This document shows, piece after piece, positions 62,101-64,000 of a DNA stretch of 64,000 bases (position 1 is its first letter; every line of letters starts with the position of its first letter). The stretch is from Diadema setosum (Eukaryota; Echinodermata; Echinoidea; Diadematoida; Diadematidae), in contig CM067069.1 of assembly GCA_033980235.1 (NCBI GenBank), positions 35,951,992 to 36,015,991 on the forward strand. Reading direction: 5' to 3'. The notes under the pieces were generated by a model, which saw nothing but the letters and a program-made list of their open reading frames with translations, was not told the origin of the DNA and ran no database searches. The position numbers and the translations under genes were made by a program.

Positions 62101-64000
62101 TAGTGCAGGCATGTGGTTTGATGAAGGCTTGGTTTACTCAGTGTTAGAGTGATATGCAAATTGTTTGCAAAATGCCGCAGACACTAACTCTTGTGCGTGG
62201 GAAATTGGTATTTCTGTGTATTAATGTGTCAGACTGACAAGCAGTGGCTGTATATTAACTTTGTGCGGTGGATGTGATACAGATAGTTGTGTTATTAGTG
62301 TGGTATCTAAGATATCTAAGACATGACTGAAAAATGTCATCAAGTAAATTAGGTACACTGCTGAATAAGGGAGGAAATAGCGAAATAAGTTCAAAAGGAT
62401 GGTTGATGAATATAGCTGAAGTGTTCTCTAGACACATCCAAAAGTTGTATTTACCTGTGACAATTTCGACTGTCATCTTTCTCAAACAACTTTTGGATGT
62501 GTCTAGAGAACTCTTTATCTAAAATGGGAAGAAATACTTTGCCTGACACTTCCTGATTATTTTGAGATTTCTGTAATGATATTATCAATCATTCTAAACA
62601 ATTATGACATTTTAGGGGGAAAGAAATTAATGTTTGTTTTTGAAATGTCACAGCAAGGGGGAAGTAAAAAGAAAGAACGGCAAATTTTATGGGACAGAAG
62701 GCAAAAGTCCACTAAAATGTGCAACATCTAAACTTAAAGGTATGGCATACTAATTTATGCATGTCTTATCTTTTGTGGCTTTTGATTGTTATTTTGTTTC
62801 TTCCTGTTTTAATTTTGTATTAACCCATTTCAAGGTTTTAGCCTGTATCAGGAATGTTCAATGCAAGCTGATTTTCTGTGAGAGTTTTTTATGCCGATTC
62901 AGGTTTTGTGTTGAAATGACCCTCTTCTCTTTGATAATTTTCTCATCCCAGACATCTCAAGGCAGCAACCATTACAGGACGAGGACCAGCCTGTCTATGC
63001 TCCTATTGATGGACCACATGTCCTTGTGGAATGCCTTGATCAAGGGATTCGGGCACTGGTTCCTACCAATGTTGCAGAACACTACAATTTAAGTCCAGAG
63101 GATATAACTTTAGAGGACCGTGCCTGCACGTCTGTAGACTACCAGGATCTTGGATTCATGTTGCACACACAGTTAGATGAGTGTGGAACTACTGCAGAGC
63201 AGAGACAAAATAAGATGATTTATCACAATAGGGTGAGAACAAGTTTTTGAAGAAGAAAAAAAAAATCATTTGATCATCCAGTATGGACACACCTATTCAT
63301 TTGATGTAATGGTGAAGTGAGACCTGTGGTTATTTGAGTTCCCCAAAACTCTGAGATATAATACATCTCATCATACAATAGATACAATATGTTTGCATGT
63401 TGATACATAAATGTAGAGACAAATAAGAAGAAAGAAATAGGGAGTGTATTATCAAAGTAGGAAGAGGACAAGAAAAAGAGAGAGAGGAAGTAGGAGGTAA
63501 ATTCCCTGAGTGTGTTCACATTCAATTCAACACAAAACTGCAGAATAGATTATCTATCCATACCTACAATGCTTCTAATACAAAGTCCTTCAAAACTTAC
63601 TGGAAACCAACAAATTGTGTTTGAGAAACTTTCATATTGGTGACTATGAATCTTTTGTATGATTATTATTATGAAGAATTTTGGTTCAGTTTGTCAGACA
63701 TCCTCATCTGTTCACTGAATTTCTTTCAATACAGGTCCTTTTTTTCAGTGGCTCTCCAGGTGTTAGGGAAAGTGAAAGTGGATGGAACCAGAAAACGGCT
63801 CAGGGATGATACCATCAGACGATGAAGCAGATACTTCAGACCCCTTTGCAGCCTGGGCTGTTGAATGTACTCTACCATATAATCATGGATCAAGAAACCA
63901 ACTGGACCCAACAGACACACATGTTACTCTACATCTTGATATGTTTGAGACACCAGTCTACCAGAAAAAGGTTGTAGATTTTCCTGCCCCACTAGAAGAC
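11540..64000 (+). CDS. TGFBR3: Betaglycan (TGF-beta receptor type III) gene, 3' end outside window
   Basis: Betaglycan is a single-pass membrane co-receptor that binds TGF-beta family ligands through its orphan and ZP domains and presents them to signalling receptors. Seven exons are placed: 11540-11582, 12783-13105, 47777-47954, 57906-58219, 59603-59780, 62952-63232 and 63735 to the window end. Exons 1-6 join in frame with GT/AG borders (phases 1,0,1,0,1,0). The product follows vertebrate betaglycan in order: signal peptide, orphan domain with its four cysteines, then a ZP domain with VEC, RAC and DECG at the expected places. Recognition rests on remembered family sequence, not a search. Intron 2 is 34.7 kb and intron 3 about 10 kb, both bloated by transposons. 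The ZP C-terminal half, transmembrane segment and tail are off the right edge. Endoglin is the nearest alternative, but the two-part orphan domain fits betaglycan better. Confidence 0.88.
11583..12782. other. Betaglycan intron 1 with MITE relic
   Basis: Contains a G-run (about 11,861-11,883) and, at about 11,930-12,330, a stretch closely related to the Z element at 31,720-32,210, sharing GTAGAACACATCAGTGAAAG and the following 300 bases. The relic lacks the clear outer ends seen in Z. Confidence 0.6.
12783..13105 (+). CDS. TGFBR3: Betaglycan exon 2: orphan domain, first half, N-terminal part
   Basis: This exon enters in phase 1 after an AG at 12781-12782 and leaves in phase 0 at GTGAGT (13106). 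It encodes about 108 residues. Visible landmarks are two cysteines (QQTC near the mature N-terminus and MTGC about 35 residues later), then EIHVINLHSS and VVLNSLHPVEWHVVTDRLG. The last block corresponds to the vertebrate betaglycan segment with LNSPHPLVWHLKTERLA. The cysteine pair sits where the vertebrate orphan domain has CELSP and SGCASR. The fold is expected to be an extracellular beta-sandwich used in TGF-beta binding. Its layout is repeated by exon 4, with the same entry and exit phases. Confidence 0.88.
13106..13854. other. Start of betaglycan intron 2, no feature seen
   Basis: Plain AT-rich intron sequence between the exon 2 donor and the first MITE. I see no coding pattern or clear repeat, apart from short TGTACA-rich words. 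Confidence 0.6.
13855..14180. mobile_element. MITE with long terminal inverted repeats (326 bp)
   Basis: Arms of about 65 bp start GGGCC and include AATTCAC, GGTGGTACAATTGAAAC and TGGTTTAAAC on both sides. The centre carries several ATGAAATGA palindromic words. No coding sequence. The target duplication is unclear. Confidence 0.75.
14763..15057 (-). pseudogene. DIRS tyrosine recombinase, catalytic C-terminus
   Basis: This is the continuation of the recombinase on the other side of insert X: YYLREYIERTSILRGDERQL, SFKKPHKSV, SQTIARWLKEVL. After a frameshift comes VTAILEQAGWSKERMFRRFY, with the presumed nucleophilic Tyr in RRFYN at about 14,772-14,780. The terminal repeat begins about 150 bases downstream. 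Confidence 0.82.
15683..17986. mobile_element. TTAA transposon (2.3 kb) with internal triplication
   Basis: Perfect TIR GGACGTTCCTCAGTT, with TTAA at 15679-15682 and 17987-17990. Inside, a unit of roughly 215 bp (GCATAGGTTCCTG through TACAGCATAGGTTTTATG) occurs three times in tandem between about 16,930 and 17,550. (AAC)n lies at 16,150-16,210. No transposase is seen. Confidence 0.78.
18184..19388. mobile_element. TA-flanked TIR element (1.2 kb) with subterminal repeats
   Basis: TIR GGTTTTCCCGGCCAATTTCG on both sides, with TA at 18182-18183 and 19389-19390. The left half repeats CATTCAATTTAGCAC-like words and the right half repeats their complement (GCGAATTTGAATGA) many times. Non-coding. 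Confidence 0.75.
19632..21127 (-). pseudogene. Non-LTR retrotransposon 3' fragment, minus strand
   Basis: Minus-strand YSYYCLNRSGIRLCPPRTKR followed by RFRSAFVPDSIHTYNARVI resembles the C-terminal end of CR1/Jockey-like reverse-transcriptase proteins. A long AT-rich 3' UTR-like stretch follows. It holds (CA)n/(AT)n near 20,450-20,500 and ends in a TTTATTTATTTCATTT tail seen on the plus strand. It is a 5'-truncated copy. Confidence 0.5.
21128..21905 (+). pseudogene. Non-LTR retrotransposon 3' fragment, plus strand
   Basis: AYHLPRTRTIFAKKTIVFTG, PRYWNDLPQDI and LFTFKRKLKQLLL (21,187-21,411) form the typical C-terminus of CR1/L2-like RT proteins, in which a P-WN-LP motif is followed by F-RKLK. 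The rest to about 21,905 looks like the 3' UTR. The 5' part is missing. Confidence 0.7.
21922..22716 (+). pseudogene. Decayed mariner-like element with transposase remnant
   Basis: The TIR begins CACGGTCATGGATGGCTGAG on both sides, with TA at 21920-21921 and 22717-22718. The interior encodes the end of a Tc1/mariner-type transposase: LNEHVIPELMENFPVQQSGV, FGNRVIALYHDVDWPPESLD, LTSCDFFF (third catalytic Asp). After a frameshift near 22,335 come ATLRQRITDEFEALRHQ and IRRAVREM. The N-terminal half is deleted, so the protein would be inactive. Confidence 0.8.
22880..23047. repeat. Diverged copy of the first TTAA MITE family
   Basis: Shares the ATGTGCTTTCTAATTATC to AACCAAAACTATACTG type of sequence with the MITEs at 3.5 and 5.5 kb. 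Its left end is not preserved. Confidence 0.5.
23111..23147. repeat. (CA)n microsatellite
   Basis: CA repeat with one AA interruption. Confidence 0.9.
24656..24823. mobile_element. MITE with GGGCC ends (about 168 bp)
   Basis: The ends GGGCCCTGTTGCATAAAAC and its complement (GTTTTATGCAACGGGCCC) bracket a non-coding core with AGCGGTAA repeats. Confidence 0.7.
24840..26320. repeat. Tandem array of about 0.5-kb units, three copies
   Basis: TTAGCAAACCTTCGGAGT recurs at about 25,211, 25,677 and 26,199. Each copy is followed by CGGATAAACGAACTT and then by a TTATTTT/GTTTGACATCG stretch. The copies are diverged and interrupted by (TTTC)n, (ATT)n at 26,047-26,120 and G-runs. The Asn-rich translation on the minus strand at 26.05 kb is only the (ATT)n repeat. 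Confidence 0.65.
26440..28080 (+). repeat. Dispersed 1.6-kb repeat, copy A
   Basis: Collinear with 51,740-53,330 in intron 3, in the same orientation. Shared words include CGTAACGGCGATTT, TGTGGAAATTTCCACAAAA and ATCGATCGAAGAAC. Copy A carries the MITE at 26,684-26,830. Short open stretches on both strands are not conserved in frame, so it is not a gene. Confidence 0.7.
26684..26830. mobile_element. Short hairpin MITE
   Basis: CAGGGGCGGATCCAG on the left and CTGGATCTGCCACTG on the right are near-perfect inverted ends. The core is 115 bp and non-coding, with a GGGGGCGTGCGCC patch. Confidence 0.65.
28081..30060. other. Interior of X, low complexity
   Basis: Purine-rich low-complexity sequence (28.2-28.6 kb) and AT-rich sequence. 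A short word set near 28,175-28,215 resembles the termini of Penelope-like elements, but this is not enough for a call. No gene seen. Confidence 0.45.
30389..31060 (-). pseudogene. DIRS tyrosine recombinase, N-terminal and central part
   Basis: Read on the minus strand across frame changes: EHRGITRDIINIMAASWRDS, then INQARSALSSFLTLTE, GTHPLVCQFLKGVFHLR, SPAKSLSLKKLTLKLCMVIA and QSLKFMDLD. QKLIKQNRPGNVGFSV and DRRLCVVRY end the segment where insert X begins. This is the core-binding and early catalytic part of the YR integrase used by DIRS elements in place of a DDE integrase. At least three stops or frameshifts occur. Confidence 0.82.
31132..31691 (-). pseudogene. DIRS RNase H and C-terminal region
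   Basis: The minus strand reads MSKTVLKINYLELLAVKFGL, then NNTTAVGLL (RNase H), and further on DPEAVSVDAFTLKWNGLKFY, AFPPFCLI, CLQKIREDDADGIIIVPTWP and QAWFPLL. The AFPPF-LI and PTWPSQAWFPLL blocks are characteristic of the DIRS polymerase C-terminus. The segment is separated from the start of RNase H by the Z/W insertion. Stops and frame changes are present. Confidence 0.82.
32608..32730. repeat. Hairpin repeat with AACCCACGAGGCGAAGCCGA core
   Basis: GTGCGTCAGTCGGAAT and GGTAACTATGGAAT on the left pair with their complements on the right. Non-coding. Confidence 0.7.
33485..33725. repeat. Long degenerate (CA)n tract
   Basis: About 240 bases of CA/CGCA/TACA repeats. The Cys/Val-rich and His/Thr-rich open frames on either strand are artefacts of this repeat. 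Confidence 0.92.
33979..36399. mobile_element. hAT-like element carrying a satellite (2.4 kb)
   Basis: The left end CAGGGCTACACACT and the right end AGTGTGCAGCCCTT are inverted repeats of hAT style. No transposase, and an 8-bp duplication could not be confirmed. Most of the interior is the 190-bp satellite at 34,371-36,000. Confidence 0.5.
34371..36000. repeat. 190-bp satellite, nine monomers, dimeric order
   Basis: ATAGGCGCAAAAAGGAT starts at 34371, 34704, 34898, 35081, 35273, 35455, 35651 and 35843, with one diverged monomer near 34,512. Two monomer types alternate (CCCGTTGAAATTTGAGG and CCCGCTGATATTTGAGG), giving a repeat of about 376 bp. Confidence 0.85.
36824..37860 (-). pseudogene. DIRS reverse transcriptase, main part, with start of RNase H
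   Basis: Minus-strand segments read SDPFISEVINGYKLEF, then SEKGVIEKCSRETGDFVSNI, FSRPKKNGGTRLVLDLPDLN, and the catalytic box VVCYLDDTLIIG (YLDD at about 37,285-37,296). IQFWGFILNSEDMTLRLPEA and the RNase H start (TDAS at about 36,890, GGRWNEEE) follow. The order and motifs match DIRS-type RT/RNase H. The protein would copy element RNA into DNA. Several frames are used and stops intervene. Its N-terminal end lies beyond insert Y at 44,260-44,343 and its C-terminal part beyond insert Z. Confidence 0.85.
38430..40190. other. Interior of Y, left part
   Basis: AT-rich sequence with no recognised gene or repeat structure. Confidence 0.5.
40199..42681. mobile_element. TU-like foldback element with 15-bp repeat arms (2.5 kb)
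   Basis: The arms (about 40,199-40,870 and 42,095-42,681) are inverted to each other and built from tandem TCTACTCCCAATTGG units of 15 bp, regular inside and degenerate outward. The middle, about 1.2 kb, is unique and non-coding. The flanks GTACCCAC (40191-40198) and TTACCCAC (42682-42689) fit an 8-bp target duplication with one change. Long inverted arms of 15-bp units and an 8-bp duplication are the known features of sea-urchin TU elements. The open frames rich in NWSTP or QLVYS are repeat artefacts. Confidence 0.8.
43066..44067 (+). repeat. Dispersed 1-kb repeat with GGTCAAA arrays, copy 1 (within Y)
   Basis: Starts ATGCCTCCGCAACGAAGTGG and GGAGGCAT, and ends GCGGAGGCATATCAG with CGTAGCGATACAT. 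Several clusters of AGGTCAAAGGTCA lie inside. A second copy is at 46,221. Confidence 0.8.
44261..44343 (-). pseudogene. DIRS reverse transcriptase, N-terminal piece
   Basis: Minus-strand PKVEGRLYAFRDNWRAVT matches the GRL-F-NW-T motif just before the RT core of DIRS elements. It is cut off by insert Y. Excising Y with one TGTA copy joins NWRAVT to CTSDPF in frame, as in relatives. Confidence 0.8.
44362..45723 (-). pseudogene. DIRS gag-like gene, frameshifted
   Basis: The minus strand encodes a gag-type protein in at least three frames. The clearest part (45,253-44,735) has NPFIWDNLPTHTKSRDLKLQ, then ALALLCSSSFELNCLRCELI and KPDLDTRCARLC. This resembles the conserved DIRS gag core that ends in an ELI-KPD-LC pattern. 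The C-terminal part continues in another frame (44,757-44,362) with NNLSKKVKNLMEEQK and a basic, proline-rich end. An upstream segment (45,723-45,445) may be the N-terminus. Gag would package the retroelement RNA. It is broken and not expected to make protein. Confidence 0.7.
46221..47186 (+). repeat. Dispersed 1-kb repeat with GGTCAAA arrays, copy 2
   Basis: Collinear with copy 1 and in the same orientation, in intron 2 outside the DIRS element. It keeps the terminal ATGCCTCTGCCACGAAGTG and the ATTGTCAAGACATTG stretch. Confidence 0.8.
47452..47610. repeat. Fragment of the first TTAA MITE family
   Basis: AAAGGGATGGTACATG with the following GGTTGAGATGAGATTCA matches the MITE ends at 3.5 and 5.5 kb. 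It runs into (CAA)n near 47,605. Confidence 0.55.
47777..47954 (+). CDS. TGFBR3: Betaglycan exon 3: orphan domain, first half, C-terminal part
   Basis: The acceptor ends at 47776 and the exon starts in phase 0 with IPANSSVIQPAS, following exon 2 without a break. It ends at 47954 in phase 1 before GTAAAG. The product contains DQLLLEWVESQHSKVWTFTS and ends in IRLQVGD. These align with vertebrate betaglycan at HLLNWARKEYGAVTSFTE and IYIKVGED. Length (178 nt), entry phase and exit phase are identical to exon 5, which encodes the equivalent segment of the second orphan-domain half. The exon stands alone between a 34.7-kb and a 10-kb intron. Confidence 0.85.
48406..48734 (+). pseudogene. Decayed THAP zinc-finger domain
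   Basis: MGCYCEAAMC at 48,406 could be the first Cys pair of a C2CH THAP finger. In another frame WKKLLRRQDKFEITVRSRLC followed by SRHFDREQIKKDW fits the second half (W, then CSRHF). THAP fingers bind DNA in P-element and Kolobok transposases and in host regulators. At least one frameshift and a stop separate the halves. No catalytic domain was recognised downstream. Confidence 0.5.
49582..50890 (+). mobile_element. Tandem-repeat element with seven X-box palindromes
   Basis: The ends ATACCCCCGCC and GGCGGGGGTAT are inverted, and AATCACCTTAA is duplicated at 49571-49581 and 50891-50901. The interior is a GGTCGGGCGGTC array (49,644-49,712) followed by about seven 161-bp tandem units. Each unit holds GTTGCCATGGTAAC, starting at 49838, 49997, 50158, 50321, 50483, 50644 and 50805. 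Non-coding. Confidence 0.8.
51740..53330 (+). repeat. Dispersed 1.6-kb repeat, copy B
   Basis: Counterpart of 26,440-28,080 and about 25 kb away. It lacks the MITE present in copy A, so it shows the empty site. Confidence 0.7.
53640..55820. repeat. 70-90-bp satellite array with a longer period
   Basis: Degenerate monomers contain CATCCGACATTTATTTTA, CGGAG(C/T)(C/T)GAAT and TTCATTTCCGAACGT. A distinctive variant (AAATTTAAAAGCAAACATCC) recurs at 54423, 54846 and 55281, giving a higher-order period of about 425-435 bp. Confidence 0.85.
57019..57118 (+). repeat. 49-bp tandem duplication at the right end of V
   Basis: The unit GCCCTAGCCCAGGAA through AAGCCACATCCGG occurs twice in a row just inside the V terminus. 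Confidence 0.8.
57268..57700 (+). repeat. Direct repeats of a GGCCCTGTCACACCTTTC terminus
   Basis: The word occurs at about 57,270 and 57,660 in the same orientation with similar following sequence. They look like two ends or two fragments of one small element. An open frame across this region (57,490-57,855) has no family resemblance and is not needed by the betaglycan exon chain. Confidence 0.5.
57906..58219 (+). CDS. TGFBR3: Betaglycan exon 4: orphan domain, second half, N-terminal part
   Basis: The exon starts after CCAAG at 57905. The split codon with exon 3 gives VGDDPSAPEECILAPNF, matching vertebrate VGED-QVFPPKCNIGKNF. It continues with GFC, EVHVVWLLSA, VEVNLKASSRRS, VVIILQAAAAVPWNVVSEAD and LTIM. 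These parallel EVHIIEL, VDITIDI and LILILKCKKSVNWVIKS in the vertebrate protein. The two cysteines complete the orphan-domain set of four. The exon ends in phase 0 before GTAATC (58220). At 314 nt it is nearly the size of exon 2 (323 nt) and has the same phases. Confidence 0.88.
58220..59602. other. Betaglycan intron 4
   Basis: The intron has GT/AG borders. It contains an AAC-rich low-complexity patch near 58,765-58,816 and a G-run at about 59,366. No mobile element was recognised with confidence. Confidence 0.6.
59603..59780 (+). CDS. TGFBR3: Betaglycan exon 5: orphan domain, second half, C-terminal part
   Basis: The exon runs from the AG at 59601-59602 (preceded by TTTTCCCTGT) to GTAAGT at 59781. 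It is 178 nt, entered in phase 0 and left in phase 1. The product includes YSIVRENIPATGDSLLRWAQ, EKYGAVVSFTEAI and VNRFDITIGKA. This is a close match to vertebrate SIRDDIPSTQGNLVKWALDN, PITSYTM and VANRFHLRLEN. It also resembles the product of exon 3 in the same gene (LLLEW, WTFTS, IRLQVGD), which supports an internal duplication. This was the strongest single clue to the identity of the gene. Confidence 0.9.
60126..60371. mobile_element. AAGT-flanked MITE in intron 5 (246 bp)
   Basis: GAAGAGTTCGTTTGCAAAAA and a diverged complement form the ends. AAGT occurs at 60122-60125 and 60372-60375. Confidence 0.7.
61195..62036. repeat. Small repeats in intron 5
   Basis: A unit of about 68 bp ending GCGACAAGACCTTGTATCC is duplicated at 61,195-61,320, and an inverted relative (GATACAAGGTCTTGTCACTC) lies at about 62,000. 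A 125-bp unit starting GTGTTCAACCCC occurs twice (about 61,387 and 61,707). Together they look like a small composite TIR element. Confidence 0.6.
62423..62511 (+). repeat. Perfect 25-bp stem hairpin in intron 5
   Basis: Arms 62423-62447 and 62487-62511 are exact complements with a 39-base loop. The fold is of pre-miRNA size, but nothing else indicates an RNA gene; a MITE remnant is equally possible. Confidence 0.75.
62952..63232 (+). CDS. TGFBR3: Betaglycan exon 6: linker and start of ZP-N domain
   Basis: The acceptor is CCCAG at 62951 and the split codon restores phase 0. The exon encodes a short linker (ISRQQPLQDEDQPVYAPID), much shorter than the proline-rich linker of the human protein, and then the ZP-N region. 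ZP landmarks are HVLVECLDQG, LEDRACTSV and LDECGTTAE, equivalent to vertebrate IALSVKCDNEK, LLDPTCKAK and LNGCGTRPR. It ends with MIYHNR in phase 0 before GTGAGA (63233). The ZP domain is the second ligand-binding module of betaglycan and is extracellular. Confidence 0.85.
63735..64000 (+). CDS. TGFBR3: Betaglycan exon 7: ZP domain continued, partial, frame problem near start
   Basis: From about 63,779 to the window end one frame is open and reads DDEADTSDPFAAWAVECTLP, then THVTLHLDMFETPVYQ and VVDFPAPLED. This corresponds to vertebrate FNCSLQQ and NITFNMELYNTDLFLVPSQG. The best acceptor, ACAG at 63731-63734, would start in phase 0 with VLFFSGSPGVRESESGW, which also fits the vertebrate VIQVPALGDSSGW. 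That frame stops at TGA 63807-63809. The two good segments are in different frames and overlap near 63,780. One missing base, a sequencing error, or an unusual acceptor at 63,778 (GAAAG) would each explain it. The exon continues past the window. Confidence 0.7.

Overview
The window is animal nuclear DNA: AT-rich, intron-dominated and full of transposons. It carries one recognisable host gene, an ortholog of betaglycan (TGF-beta receptor type III, TGFBR3), on the + strand. Seven coding exons lie between 11,540 and the right edge. They encode the signal peptide, both halves of the orphan domain, and the start of the ZP domain; the rest of the ZP domain, the transmembrane helix and the tail lie beyond 64,000. 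A marine invertebrate deuterostome, most likely an echinoderm and perhaps a sea urchin, fits best. The reasons are the betaglycan exon layout, the very frequent TGTACATGTA palindrome, and a foldback element built of 15-bp units like the TU elements described from sea urchins. The species call is inference.

Layout. 1-11.4 kb: upstream DNA made of palindromic and TIR elements, including a 3.4-kb long-TIR element, three TTAA-flanked MITEs and a probable solo LTR. 11.54-13.1 kb: exons 1 and 2. 13.1-47.8 kb: a 34.7-kb intron 2. It is largely one minus-strand DIRS-type tyrosine-recombinase retrotransposon (about 14.26-45.94 kb), broken by three independent insertions. X (15,062-30,384) lies in the recombinase gene, the Z/W stack (31,695-36,819) in the RNase H region, and Y (37,865-44,256) in the reverse transcriptase gene. 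Removing each insert with one target-site copy restores the DIRS reading frame locally, which confirms the boundaries. The inserts carry further insertions: a TU-like foldback in Y, a Harbinger-like element with a hAT-like element and satellite in Z, and TTAA, TA and mariner elements in X. 47.8 kb: exon 3. 48.0-57.9 kb: intron 3, almost filled by a 9-kb TIR element (V) with a decayed THAP domain, an array of RFX-like X-box palindromes and a 2.2-kb satellite. 57.9-64.0 kb: exons 4-7 with short introns.

How it works together. Only the betaglycan exons look under coding constraint. Exons 2+3 and 4+5 have the same phases and nearly the same lengths, so they look like a duplicated exon pair encoding the two orphan-domain halves. 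All mobile-element genes seen here are broken. Exon 7 cannot be read cleanly near its start in this sequence and may hold a one-base error or mutation.
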